Positions 24,873 through 33,626 of a stretch of DNA of 64,000 nt are shown here, piece by piece. Position 1 is the first letter of the stretch, and every line of letters begins with the position of its first letter. This DNA is from Bremerella sp. P1 (GTDB taxonomy: Bacteria > Planctomycetota > Planctomycetia > Pirellulales > Pirellulaceae). The translations under genes were made by a program, and so were the position numbers. The stretch spans positions 6,891,729 through 6,955,728 of the forward strand of contig NZ_CP118164.1 in assembly GCF_028748185.1 (NCBI RefSeq), given 5' to 3'. The notes beneath the pieces were generated by a model, which was given only the letters and a program-made list of their open reading frames with translations, did not search any database and was not told where the DNA came from.

Positions 24873-26525
24873 CTAATAAATGTTGCCTCCCTTGGACGGA
24901 AGCGAGTCACGCAGTTCCCGAATGCCGCGACTGGTGTGCCGCGAACCGTGTAGACTCACGTTGGATAAACGCGGCATTCCGTGCAGGTGCACCAGTCCTT
25001 TGTCGGTGAACCGCGTACTCTGGGCATGCAGGTACTGCAGCTTCCCAAGCTGGCCCACCGTCTTGAGCGCATCATCGGTAAGATTCTTGCAGCCAGAAAG
25101 ATGGAGCACCACCAGGTTCTTCAATCCGGCAAGATGCTTGATGCCCTGGTCGCTAACGTTTGATCCAACGATGCTGAGATTATCAAGCTGCTTCATCTCG
25201 CCGATCACTTCCAACGCATCATCCGAGATATCGGCACTACGCAGGTCTAACGTCGTGAGTTTGTCCAAAGGAACGATTGCCTTCAATCCGTCTGCGGTGA
25301 TGCTCTTCGCGCCTGCCAAATCAAGCTTTTCCAGGTGTTTCAGTGCGGCGACATGCTGTAGCAACTGGTCGCTGCCGTAGTAATTGATTCGTAAATAGTT
25401 CAGCTTTTCGAGCCCTTCCAGCCAACGGTAGTCCATGCCTTCCAGCTGGTTTGTCTCAAAGTGTAGCGAGGTCGTGTTGCGGCAATACTTGAGCGCCTCC
25501 AGCTTCTCGGCCGTCAGCGGTCCCATCCAGTCAACACTCTGTCCGTTGGTTCCATTGATCAGACGAATCCAATCTCTGAAGATGACAACGTGCTTAGTGT
25601 ACTGCCCAAAAGTCAGCAGAAACCCCTCAGGCGTCACGTTGGTCAGCGAAAGCCTAATCGACTTTAAACGTGATGCGTACGGCATATTGCCGATGCCTTC
25701 GTCTCCGACCGGCACACTGGTAAGTTCCAGATTAACGAGCGTGTCAGCGGCGATCAGTCCCCGAAGTTCCGCGTCGGTCATCGGCGCGTCACTCACTTCA
25801 AGGGAAACAATTGTCGGATGACCGGCGAGATACGTGGCCCACTCAGGATAGACGGGGTGAGAAATGTAGAGCCGTTTCACGCTGATCTTATCCCGCAGCA
25901 GCCAGAAGCTCTCGAAGCCCAGGTCTTTGGTAACCAGCCATTCGATCGAAAGATTGGGGATCGAAGCCAAGTGACCGATACCGACGTCGGTCATCGTGAA
26001 GTCCTGCCGCAAGATCTGCAAGCGAGGATGGTCTCGCAGGTGAACCAGTCCCTCTTCGTCCATCTTGGTTCGATGGATGTCGAGTACTTCCAAGCGTTTC
26101 AGCTTGCCGACATGTTCCAGCGAAGCGTTGGTCAGCGGAATGCTCCAGATAGCCAGCTTCCGCAGTCGCGGCAAGTCTTCGAGCACGGCCAAGCTATCGT
26201 CCTGAATGCGAGCTCCCGGGATGTACAGTTCTTCCAGCGTAGGAGTCTGACGAAGCAGCTGCAATTGTTCGTCTTTGATTCGCTTATGATGCCAGTCGAC
26301 GGCGATGATGTTCGAGAAGTAGTAGCTACCAAAGAGTTGATGAACCCACTCGGGTCCCCACGTTCCCCAGCGAACATCTCCCCTAGCATCCGCAATCTGG
26401 GCGGCGACCTCATGCTGCTCATCAACCCAGGTCATGTGCCAACGCCAGAGACCAAAGCAACCGGCCGCCAACGTGCAGAAGATCAGCAGCGACCGCAGTC
26501 CAAATTGACGAAGAAAGCGAGGCAT
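24873..26525 (-). CDS. Membrane-anchored leucine-rich repeat protein (paralogue 1)
   Basis: 550 residues. The N-terminus MPRFLRQFGLRSLLIF plus the following hydrophobic stretch (to about 27) is a basic-then-hydrophobic anchor; a short conserved region WRWHMTWVD follows. From about residue 75 to the end run LRRs of 22-25 residues of the planctomycete type, such as LTDDALKTVGQLGKLQYLHAQS (in two halves). LRRs usually mediate protein binding. It shares the anchor, the WGPEWVHQLFGSYYFS region and the repeat layout with the gene at 26645-28279, so the two arose by tandem duplication. Partner unknown. Confidence 0.88.
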   Translation of the reverse strand: MPRFLRQFGLRSLLIFCTLAAGCFGLWRWHMTWVDEQHEVAAQIADARGDVRWGTWGPEWVHQLFGSYYFSNIIAVDWHHKRIKDEQLQLLRQTPTLEELYIPGARIQDDSLAVLEDLPRLRKLAIWSIPLTNASLEHVGKLKRLEVLDIHRTKMDEEGLVHLRDHPRLQILRQDFTMTDVGIGHLASIPNLSIEWLVTKDLGFESFWLLRDKISVKRLYISHPVYPEWATYLAGHPTIVSLEVSDAPMTDAELRGLIAADTLVNLELTSVPVGDEGIGNMPYASRLKSIRLSLTNVTPEGFLLTFGQYTKHVVIFRDWIRLINGTNGQSVDWMGPLTAEKLEALKYCRNTTSLHFETNQLEGMDYRWLEGLEKLNYLRINYYGSDQLLQHVAALKHLEKLDLAGAKSITADGLKAIVPLDKLTTLDLRSADISDDALEVIGEMKQLDNLSIVGSNVSDQGIKHLAGLKNLVVLHLSGCKNLTDDALKTVGQLGKLQYLHAQSTRFTDKGLVHLHGMPRLSNVSLHGSRHTSRGIRELRDSLPSKGGNIY

Positions 26526-26644
26526 AAAGCGAGACTCGCATGAGGAGAGGGGTGGTTTCCGTTGAAGCTAACAGAAGCCTGGGGCAAACGCAAAGTTTTC
26601 GAAGCGTTTGCCGGTCCGTGCGAGAGCTCATCTACAGCGCCACT

Positions 26645-28279
26645 TCACCGTAGTGAATCGTACAACTTTCGCAGACCTTCGGTCGTAAGCCTAGTGCCGG
26701 TCGTTTCCACGTAGGAAAGGTTCGGCATACCATAGAGATACTCAAGACCTTCGTCGGTGGTGTTTGTATTAGCGATATCCAGCTTGCGAAGTTTCTTCAA
26801 TTGCCCGACGTAACGCAGCGACTCGTCGGTCAATTGAAGGCATCCGGCGATGTCAAGTTCTTCGAGGTTCATGAGTGCCACGATCGAACTCATTCCCTCG
26901 TCGGTAACACTGGCACCTTGAATACTCAACCGTTTGAGCTGCGTGATCGTGCCAATCGCCTTCAAATGCTCATCAGAAACCTTAGAGACCGGCAGTACCA
27001 ACACCTCCAAAGACTTAGCTGATGCCAGCTCAGCCAACTCATCAGGCGTCACATTGCTATAAAGGAACAGGACAACGGTCTCCAGCTTTTTCAGCGAACC
27101 CATGTTCTTCATAATTGGGCCATCAGCCACAAACCCTATCCTGATCTTCTCCAGTGATTTCAACTCGGGCAAAAAAGTGAAATCGATCGTACCGGGAAAA
27201 TTTGTGGAGTAGAAAGTGAGCGATGTTGCTTGACGACAGTTGGCTAGGGCCGGCAGGTCTGCGGCCGTCAGCGAACCACTCCAATCAACGTCCCGTTTTG
27301 CGGACCTGTCGATGAGCTTGATCCAGTTGTTTCGTATGACGACTTCGGTAGCCGACGGGCCGAGGCTGTTAAGTAGTCCCGTACCGGTCACATCGGTTCC
27401 GCTGAGAGACAGTCTTGTAAGTCGTGTTGCACTGGCAATCTGGCTTATCGCGGTATCGTCCATCGGCACGTTTTGGAGTGATAACGTTTGCAGAGTGTTC
27501 GCGGACAACAACCCGGCCAACTGATCGTTTTGCACCAACGCGTCGGAGACGTTCAACTGGACTAGGGTAGGGTGCCCGGCCAGGTATTTCGCCCATTGAT
27601 CGGTCTCCGGGGCTTTCACTTTGAGCACCAACACCCGAAAGTCTTCCCGCAGCTGGCGAAAGGTCTTCTCCCTTCCACCGTGCAGAACAAGATGGGTCAT
27701 TTGCAAATTCTTGATCGTGGAAAGGTGATCGACTCCCACCTCGCTGATCTGCATGTCATGGCGGATGACCTTTAGGCGGGGATGGTTTCGCAAGTGCACC
27801 AGTCCCGCCTCTGTCATTGCGGTTCGATGGATATCGAGCGTGTCCAGGTGCTTAAGCCTTCCGACGTGCTGCAGAGTATCGTTCTTCAGACGCGTGTTCC
27901 ACAGAGCCAGCTTTCGAAGCTTAGGCAAATCTCCCAGCACCTCCAGGCTTTGCCCCTGGAGATCGGTGCCAGGCAAATACAATTCCTCCAGGGTCGGTAT
28001 CTGCCGAAGCAGTTGAAGATATTTACTTCCAATCCTCTTATGGTTTAGATCAACGGCAACAATTTCGGAGAAGTAGTAGCTGCCGAAAGCCTGGTGAATC
28101 CACTGCGGCCCCCACGTCTTCCAGCGAATACTCCCCCCTTCGTCCGCGATCTGGGATGCGACCTCATGCTGCTGATCCACCCAGGTCATGTGCCAGCGCC
28201 ATAGGCCAAAGCAGACCGCTGCAAGCGTGCAGAAGATCAGCAGGGTGCGCAGTCCGAATTGACGTAGAAAGCGGGGCAT
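26645..28279 (-). CDS. Membrane-anchored leucine-rich repeat protein (paralogue 2)
   Basis: 544 residues from the ATG at 28279, which makes the N-terminus MPRFLRQFGLRTLLIF match paralogue 1. The anchor, the WRWHMTWVDQQHEVASQIAD region and the LRR array up to the end are preserved; sequence similarity falls in the middle repeats (about 190-330). The spacing to paralogue 1 is 119 nt. Unlike paralogue 1 and the decayed copy at 30.3 kb, its upstream region lacks the conserved ggtttccg leader, so it may be regulated differently. Function unknown, probably protein recognition at the envelope. Confidence 0.88.
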   Translation of the reverse strand: MPRFLRQFGLRTLLIFCTLAAVCFGLWRWHMTWVDQQHEVASQIADEGGSIRWKTWGPQWIHQAFGSYYFSEIVAVDLNHKRIGSKYLQLLRQIPTLEELYLPGTDLQGQSLEVLGDLPKLRKLALWNTRLKNDTLQHVGRLKHLDTLDIHRTAMTEAGLVHLRNHPRLKVIRHDMQISEVGVDHLSTIKNLQMTHLVLHGGREKTFRQLREDFRVLVLKVKAPETDQWAKYLAGHPTLVQLNVSDALVQNDQLAGLLSANTLQTLSLQNVPMDDTAISQIASATRLTRLSLSGTDVTGTGLLNSLGPSATEVVIRNNWIKLIDRSAKRDVDWSGSLTAADLPALANCRQATSLTFYSTNFPGTIDFTFLPELKSLEKIRIGFVADGPIMKNMGSLKKLETVVLFLYSNVTPDELAELASAKSLEVLVLPVSKVSDEHLKAIGTITQLKRLSIQGASVTDEGMSSIVALMNLEELDIAGCLQLTDESLRYVGQLKKLRKLDIANTNTTDEGLEYLYGMPNLSYVETTGTRLTTEGLRKLYDSLR

Positions 28280-28425
28280 ACCTAAGCACATTCAAGGAGA
28301 GACCTTCCACCTTTATTGTGGAAAGTATCAAATGCCTTGCGATATGGCAAAGATATTGGCGCCGCGCGGCGTAACTAAGCGACTGCTCGTCTAAGCAAAA
28401 ACTAACAAGTGATTGACTTCCCGAG

Positions 28426-28845
28426 TTAGTTTTGTGGCGGCAACTCTCCCTTGGCGTATTGGACGTCGTAATCGAATACGAGCCCTTCTTTCGGTACGAC
28501 AATATTTAGTTCAGGGATTTCCGTGGCTCCGTCACTAAGATTCTTGGGGAGGTAATTCACCATGGCCGCGCCGACGATATACGAAATCTTAACCACGCAA
28601 GGACCTGGGACGACGCCAAACTGGTCTTTGAGAAACTGGGCCTTGAATTGCCCGTTTTCATCGGTGTTGGCAACCGAAGGGCGATCTCCGGATACGGGAG
28701 CAATCTCGACATGAACTCCTGGGACCGGTTTCCCGTTGACGGTAATCGTCCCCGTTACGGGTGCCGTTTTAATTCCGGAGTCGTCCGCACATCCAAGCAA
28801 CATTAGGCTCATTGCGGCGATAAGCACATAGAGTAACTGACGCAT
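28426..28845 (-). CDS. Small lipoprotein with carboxypeptidase-regulatory-like fold
   Basis: 139 residues with a lipoprotein signal, LMLLGC (C19), then a beta-sandwich pattern: VTGTITVNGKPVPGVHVEI, DENGQFKAQFL and a C-terminal VFDYDVQYAKG. Proteins of this kind are very common in planctomycetes, usually next to DUF1559 genes; this one lies 180 nt downstream of such a gene on the same strand, with a hairpin between. Probably an envelope lipoprotein; function unknown. Confidence 0.87.
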   Translation of the reverse strand: MRQLLYVLIAAMSLMLLGCADDSGIKTAPVTGTITVNGKPVPGVHVEIAPVSGDRPSVANTDENGQFKAQFLKDQFGVVPGPCVVKISYIVGAAMVNYLPKNLSDGATEIPELNIVVPKEGLVFDYDVQYAKGELPPQN

Positions 28846-28938
28846 GGTTCTAACACTTTTTATAGGATAGATAGATTAAACATCGCAAGGACAACGTTGT
28901 GTCCCGAAAGTCTTGTATGCTCAGATCGAAGAAACGGA

Positions 28939-28970
28939 CGGCAGATGGGAAGTAACCTACCCATCTGCCG
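28939..28970 (-). terminator. Hairpin downstream of the first DUF1559 gene
   Basis: Perfect 11-bp stem cggcagatggg / cccatctgccg with a 10-nt loop. The T-run on the minus strand is weak, so it may attenuate rather than stop transcription into the lipoprotein gene. Confidence 0.6.
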
Positions 28971-29025
28971 ATCTGGCTTTTAAAACATTGAGCCTGAGAT
29001 GGCGAGCCTGAGGACCGGTCTCTAA

Positions 29026-29973
29026 TTAGTACTGGCCGAGAACGTTGCCGTCAGCACGTCTTCCAATGTCACGATGTGTATTGACATTGATCGTTTCCGA
29101 GATGAAGTGAACCGATCCATCGCCGAAGACAAACTGCACGCCTCCAGGATGAAAGCTGCTGAAACCTTTGCGGTAACTGTTATTGATCACACCACCATTG
29201 GTTTCTGAGCCTTGAAAATAGTTGATGGGGTAATTCGTCAAGCTCAGCAGAGGTGAAGCGTTGTCCCCATTACCTGGATAGTTTTCTACGCCCAACCATC
29301 CAGGAATATCCTGGGTACTGTCCTCATGGGCCTTTTCACCTACCAAGTAAGTGTTACTGAGGCCGTCCGTTACATCGGAAAAGGTAAGCTCGTCCCGGCG
29401 AATGAGGATTCCATTGCTGGCTCCGTAGTTGATACCGTCGCCGGCACATCCCGTGTAGGTAGACCGGCCGACGCCCCCATCTCGCTTGAGTCCCTGAAAA
29501 TCCTTATCGGGAATGTTCGCACTGCCGCTCGGGCAATTCCAGACTTTCAATTCGCTGCCAACTAGTTCGACAAATGGCCTGATTGACGCTGGCCACGCAC
29601 TGGGATCTGTACCCCCGTTATGCGACGTCGCCTTGGCAGTATTGATCAGGTCACCAAGTCGATTTCGCGTCGGCGCCATGACTTCATACTCATTATCCAA
29701 TTCCAAGAATGGAAAGATCATGACGGTCCAACCCCATTCCATTTCGTTGCCAGAATGGGTGGTATCAAAATCGTAGTGGCCTGCCGGAAGCTTGCCAAAC
29801 GTGTCGTGAAAGTTGTGGGATGCGAGTCCAATCTGCTTCAAGTTATTTGTGCAGGACATACGTCGAGCAGCTTCGCGAGCTTGCTGCACGGCAGGCAAAA
29901 GCAGTGCGATCAGCACGCCGATGATAGCAATAACAACGAGCAGCTCCACGAGGGTAAAACCACGGCGAGTCAT
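29026..29973 (-). CDS. DUF1559 protein with prepilin-type N-terminus (copy 1)
   Basis: 315 residues from the ATG at 29973 (ggagaa upstream). The N-terminus [17 protein letters not shown] is a type IV pilin-like/pseudopilin signal: processing expected between G and F, with the Glu at +5 present. The conserved planctomycete segment [15 protein letters not shown] follows, then [17 protein letters not shown]. The C-terminal half carries the H-x-G ([18 protein letters not shown]) pattern of the family. DUF1559 proteins are highly expanded in planctomycetes and thought to be surface or fibre proteins. It shares an upstream control region with copy 2. Confidence 0.94.
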   Translation of the reverse strand: MTRRGFTLVELLVVIAIIGVLIALLLPAVQQAREAARRMSCTNNLKQIGLASHNFHDTFGKLPAGHYDFDTTHSGNEMEWGWTVMIFPFLELDNEYEVMAPTRNRLGDLINTAKATSHNGGTDPSAWPASIRPFVELVGSELKVWNCPSGSANIPDKDFQGLKRDGGVGRSTYTGCAGDGINYGASNGILIRRDELTFSDVTDGLSNTYLVGEKAHEDSTQDIPGWLGVENYPGNGDNASPLLSLTNYPINYFQGSETNGGVINNSYRKGFSSFHPGGVQFVFGDGSVHFISETINVNTHRDIGRRADGNVLGQY

Positions 29974-30094
29974 AAAGAATTCTCCCAAACACAATCAATG
30001 AAAGATCATAAAGATAACAAGTGGGAGCATGATGGACGGTAGCAGGCGGGAGCTTTGGGAGGCAGCCAAAGCATGCTGAAATTCTAACCACAGA

Positions 30095-30146
30095 AGCCGA
30101 TCACAAATCATCTTTTTTAGGTAAAACATACTCGTTTTTAGGAAAC
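30095..30146 (-). promoter_or_regulatory. Conserved 52-bp block upstream of DUF1559 copy 1
   Basis: Lies 122 nt upstream of the ATG at 29973. Read on the minus strand it contains ttcctaaaaacga and, 21 nt later, acctaaaaaagatga. The same block with the same 21-nt period lies at 32429-32480 upstream of copy 2. A direct repeat spaced two helical turns suggests a binding site for a dimeric or paired regulator. No regulator is identified. Confidence 0.55.
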
Positions 30147-30368
30147 AGTATTAACATCAAATAAACTACTAACCCCAATGCAAAACGCTAAATACCTACA
30201 TAAATTTTTAACACCGTCGACATCCCAATAACGAGTCGGCGTAAGGGAAAGCAGGCAAGCTCTCGATGTATCCAATACGTGGCAGCGCCACAGAACAAAG
30301 CACCCGGCCGCCAATGGGCAGAAGATCAGCAGCGACCGCAGCACGAATTGACGAAGAAAGCGAGTCAT
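30138..30368 (-). pseudogene. Decayed remnant of a third LRR gene (anchor region only)
   Basis: The first 30 codons (30279-30368) encode MTRFLRQFVLRSLLIFC plus PLAAGCFVLWRCH, identical to LRR paralogue 1 in 25 of 30 positions. After that the resemblance ends and no LRR is present; the frame then runs without family likeness to 30138. The region upstream (30369-30430), with gactcgca and ggtttccgct, also matches the leader of paralogue 1. This is a truncated copy, not a functional gene. It is closer to paralogue 1 than to paralogue 2. Confidence 0.8.
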
Positions 30369-30461
30369 AAAATGCGACTCGCAGGAAAAGATGGACGGTT
30401 TCCGCTGTAGCTAAGAGAAGCGACGGATAGACACCAAGTTTTTGCAGTCGGCTACTGCTTA

Positions 30462-30980
30462 CTAATACACTGGTTTTATCAGCGACTCGCGATCGATGTA
30501 GCCGAGCTTCAGTCCCCATTCCTTGATACTGGCAACCAGTCTGGAGTCGACCAGCGTCTCGTGTCCAGGCTGTGCATCGGGGCAGTGATGGACGATCATC
30601 TCCTTCGCGGCGGTCTGGTCCATGCCCAGCCCCACCAGATACAACCACATGATGGTGGGACTGCGCATCTGCCCAGCAATACAGTGAAGATAAACCTGAG
30701 AGTTCGGCACGTTTAGCATGCTATGCAGCGTGCCGACCGCTTCCAACGCATCCTTCGTTGGCATTCGGATAAAGTCGTCGATAGGAACCTGCCGAATCTC
30801 AGCGAAGCCCGCATCGATCGTCGACGTAAGACTTGGAGTTTCGCTCACATTGAGAATATGCGTGTAGCCTTGCTCCAGCAAATAGGCACATCGCACCGGA
30901 GCCGGAAACCGCCCGATCGCGACCCGCGTGGTAACAGGAAAGACACCTTCCTGAAAGGCTTTGATCATCTCCGGGCGCAT
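30462..30980 (-). CDS. Dual-specificity protein phosphatase-like
   Basis: 172 residues. The phosphatase signature is HCIAGQMRS (C100 nucleophile, R106), with a general-acid candidate Asp in IDDF at 68-69, about 31 residues upstream as expected. The N-terminal ILNVSETPSL is the usual DSP beginning. It would dephosphorylate phosphotyrosine or phosphoserine/threonine proteins, or possibly RNA or inositol phosphates, in the cytoplasm. It stands between the decayed LRR copy and the second DUF1559 gene. The start is the ATG at 30980; the true substrate cannot be deduced. Confidence 0.88.
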   Translation of the reverse strand: MRPEMIKAFQEGVFPVTTRVAIGRFPAPVRCAYLLEQGYTHILNVSETPSLTSTIDAGFAEIRQVPIDDFIRMPTKDALEAVGTLHSMLNVPNSQVYLHCIAGQMRSPTIMWLYLVGLGMDQTAAKEMIVHHCPDAQPGHETLVDSRLVASIKEWGLKLGYIDRESLIKPVY

Positions 30981-31236
30981 GCTGAACCTATGAAGTACCG
31001 AACCTGATGTCTTTGCTGGGAGTATCTTCTGACGTTCTTGAATACTCTACTCTTACCGCATCTGTTCACTAAGAAACAAGAGCATCCGACGGTAGAGCTC
31101 CGTCGGCAGAGGGCAAGCGGCGGTTTCCGTTGAAGCGAAACGCAGTGCTTCAATGAAGCAAAGCCCTGAATACGCGCTAACAATAGACAGGTGATTTCAG
31201 GACACTATGACTAAGAAGTGGTGAACGTTGTCCCGG
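30981..31236. other. Intergenic region with a perfect hairpin and a leader relic
   Basis: Contains ccgacgg-tagagct-ccgtcgg at 31086-31106, a 7-bp perfect hairpin upstream of the phosphatase gene. At 31120-31136 the words cggtttccgttgaagc repeat the leader of LRR paralogue 1 (26550-26565), a further relic of that family without coding sequence. No gene is supported. Confidence 0.5.
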
Positions 31237-31275
31237 CAAAAAAAATGCGTGCGACGGTTATTAACCGTCGCACGC
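31237..31275 (-). terminator. Strong Rho-independent terminator of DUF1559 copy 2
   Basis: Nearly perfect 14-bp stem gcgtgcgacggtta / taaccgtcgcacgc (31247-31275) followed, on the minus strand, by a run of T (a-tract 31238-31245). Confidence 0.92.
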
Positions 31276-31329
31276 TTGCCACTACCATCGCCATGCCAGA
31301 CGAATGGTACTTGTTAAACGAGGTTTAAA

Positions 31330-32310
31330 TTAGTATTCACCGACCGTTTGGCCGTCGTTGCGAATACCAAGTGCCTGGTAGACACCGTAAGGCTTGGAAG
31401 TTTTGAATTCGATCGTTTCCGCGAGGAAGTGGACCGAACCATCCACGAAAGCGAAGTTACATCCGCCGGGGTGTTGGCTAACGAAAGGATTGCGACTGCG
31501 AGGATTTCCAACCACAACCGCTGGATTCATCGGATAATTCACCGAAGAACAGATGGCCGCACAATGATTACCATTGCCGGCGGATTTGGGAGCCCCTAAC
31601 CAAGTCATCTCATCGTAGGTAACACCCGGGACACTTTTCTCACCGATCATCAGCGTGTTGCTGGTTCCGTCCGTGATATCCTCGAAGCCAAATTCCTTCA
31701 CGTAGACAAAGACGCCGCCGGAATCCGCCGTGCCGAAGTTGCTGGAATTTCCGTGATTGCCAACATACGTCGAGCGGGCCACGCCTTCATCTCGTTTGTA
31801 CGTATTGTTGTAGGAGGTACCGTCATCGGCGGTGAAGCTTCCGTCGCTGAATTGCTTATCAACTTCGTTGGTCGAACTGGGACAATTCCATGCGGGAAGC
31901 AATTGGCTGGTTGCCTGCACAAATCCCTGCCACTGGGAAGGGTAATCGGAAATGGCTGAACTGCCAGGCAAGTTCCCCAGCGCGTCCAAGATCACATACA
32001 GCTTGGTATCGCCGACACGCATCACTTCGTATTCATTATTGAGATCCATGAACGGAAAGATCTGAACCGTCCACGCGAACTCAGGATTCCCACCGTGCGC
32101 TGCCGAATCAGGATATCCAGCAGGAAGCTGTCCATAGGTATCGTGATGGTTGTGAAGAGCCAACGCGATCTGTTTCATGTTGTTTGTGCACTGCATGCGT
32201 CGAGCAGCCTCGCGAGCCTGCTGAACGGCCGGTAAAAGCAGTGCGATGAGTACCCCAATGATGGCGATAACAACAAGCAACTCCACGAGGGTAAAACCGC
32301 GACGTGTCAT
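31330..32310 (-). CDS. DUF1559 protein with prepilin-type N-terminus (copy 2)
   Basis: 326 residues from the ATG at 32310. The N-terminus again is [19 protein letters not shown] with the [15 protein letters not shown] segment, then CTNNMKQIALALHNHHD. The C-terminal part has the HPGGCNFAFVDGSVHFL motif. It is similar to copy 1, but the central ~150 residues differ and no lipoprotein gene follows; a strong terminator does. A pseudopilin-like protein processed at the inner membrane is expected, role unknown. The upstream block it shares with copy 1 suggests co-regulation. Confidence 0.94.
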   Translation of the reverse strand: MTRRGFTLVELLVVIAIIGVLIALLLPAVQQAREAARRMQCTNNMKQIALALHNHHDTYGQLPAGYPDSAAHGGNPEFAWTVQIFPFMDLNNEYEVMRVGDTKLYVILDALGNLPGSSAISDYPSQWQGFVQATSQLLPAWNCPSSTNEVDKQFSDGSFTADDGTSYNNTYKRDEGVARSTYVGNHGNSSNFGTADSGGVFVYVKEFGFEDITDGTSNTLMIGEKSVPGVTYDEMTWLGAPKSAGNGNHCAAICSSVNYPMNPAVVVGNPRSRNPFVSQHPGGCNFAFVDGSVHFLAETIEFKTSKPYGVYQALGIRNDGQTVGEY

Positions 32311-32428
32311 TACGTTCTCCCAAAAAACACAAGAAGGCAAGAATCAATAAGAGGCTAAAGGAAGCATGATGGGGCAGGAAATTTTTGCTTTAAGAGGCAT
32401 TTAAAGCATTTACAAATAGTACCAAGAG

Positions 32429-32480
32429 AGCCGAATCAATGTCATCGTTTTTAGGAAAATCGCCATCGTTTTCAGGAAGT
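32429..32480 (-). promoter_or_regulatory. Conserved 52-bp block upstream of DUF1559 copy 2
   Basis: Lies 119 nt upstream of the ATG at 32310 and has exactly the length of the block upstream of copy 1. On the minus strand it contains ttcctgaaaacgatgg then, 21 nt later, ttcctaaaaacgatga. It is the better preserved of the two direct repeats. Confidence 0.55.
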
Positions 32481-32654
32481 CCTCGGAGGTTTTTAACATT
32501 AATTTTCCCTTGACTACAAACTTCACGCACTCTTGATGTCGCTTAGAAATCGAGCGAGGCAAGAATCTGAAGCACGCTATCATCCTGAGGATTACGCTTA
32601 AGAAGTGGTGTCCAAGAAATTACCGATGCGGCGCAGGGCATCGAAATCTGAAGC

Positions 32655-33257
32655 CTAAGATCGCGGCAAATCGCGGGACTGCTCCCACAACGCGGCAAAC
32701 CATTCAAGCGACTCAAGTTCGCTACGCAGCGGCGTGCGGATGAACTCTGGGGCGCGAAAGATATACTCGACCGACTTCCTTTTTCCTTCTTCGCAAAGCG
32801 ACTCGAGATGCGTGATCGCCGACGTATGGGAGAAGGCTTCACCCAGATCGTTCAACTCGTGGAAGTTGTTGGGCAAACCGGTCCAGATGACGGCGTCGAA
32901 GTCGGTTTGATCGGCCCAGTCAGAGATTGTCTTCGGGACAGTGGCTTGTGAGAGGCCGCTTGATTCGGTGCGGGGTAGATAGACACCGACTTGTTGTTCC
33001 GATGCATTTTCGCGGATCCTCAGATCCTGGATCGCTTGGGCAGGGCTCTCTCGGTTGCTGATCGTGTAGGCCACACGGCACTCGGCACCAAGCTCTTCCT
33101 CCAGCACCAGGGTGAGTGCCCGCTTGCGACTGACGGAGATGCGTGTGAACTCCAATCGCAACAAGGGACCATCGAAATACCAAGGGCCGTGATGCTGATC
33201 GAACTGGGGTCGGTCGTCCCAGAGCAGGGACCCCCAACCAATGATGGCCGTTTTCAT
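32655..33257 (-). CDS. Conserved hypothetical protein (AIG2-like start)
   Basis: 200 residues from the ATG at 33257 (a longer frame to 33359 lacks a credible start). The opening MKTAIIGWGSLLWDDRP has the YGSLL-type loop of gamma-glutamylcyclotransferase/AIG2-like folds, but I cannot find the family's catalytic Glu with confidence. The rest shows normal mixed alpha/beta coding character. No signal peptide. It lies 19 nt downstream of the small membrane protein gene on the same strand and may be co-transcribed with it. Function unknown. Confidence 0.7.
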   Translation of the reverse strand: MKTAIIGWGSLLWDDRPQFDQHHGPWYFDGPLLRLEFTRISVSRKRALTLVLEEELGAECRVAYTISNRESPAQAIQDLRIRENASEQQVGVYLPRTESSGLSQATVPKTISDWADQTDFDAVIWTGLPNNFHELNDLGEAFSHTSAITHLESLCEEGKRKSVEYIFRAPEFIRTPLRSELESLEWFAALWEQSRDLPRS

Positions 33258-33276
33258 AGTGCTTTGTTCAGCGGGG

Positions 33277-33513
33277 CTACGGTTCGCCTGATGGATCTTT
33301 GTCCTGACTGTTGTCCTTGTCTTTGCCTTCGTCGGAGTTGGCATACGCCAGATAGGCACCGACGGCGATCATACCGACTGCGACACCCAGGCTACCGATC
33401 GCTTTCGACATGTCGTGCGAGTCGCTCATGTTGTACTCGGTCGCGATCAATTTGAGCCCAGACAGGGCCAGTGCGCCACCTAGAGCAGCGAGTACAATCC
33501 CGAAGGTTTTCAT
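33277..33513 (-). CDS. Small membrane protein
   Basis: 78 residues with two predicted transmembrane segments (about 3-25 and 38-58) and a charged tail rich in Asp, Lys and Ser (KDKDNSQDKDPSG). No recognised family; resembles small inner-membrane proteins of DUF3185 type in layout only. It lies just after the terminator that follows nrdB and 19 nt before the AIG2-like gene. Membrane-located, function unknown. Confidence 0.65.
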   Translation of the reverse strand: MKTFGIVLAALGGALALSGLKLIATEYNMSDSHDMSKAIGSLGVAVGMIAVGAYLAYANSDEGKDKDNSQDKDPSGEP

Positions 33514-33544
33514 TCTTTGTTTTCAATTCTGATGAGTACGAACA

Positions 33545-33580
33545 TAAAAAAAGGCGAGCCACCGCTAGGGTAGCCCGCCT
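33545..33580 (-). terminator. Rho-independent terminator after nrdB
   Basis: Hairpin at 33552-33580 (aggcgagc paired with gcccgcct, one bulge) followed on the minus strand by seven T (a-tract 33546-33552). Confidence 0.85.
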
Positions 33581-33626
33581 TCGTAGTCCTTTACAAGACA
33601 CAATCCTTGGATCGAGAAAACCTCAG

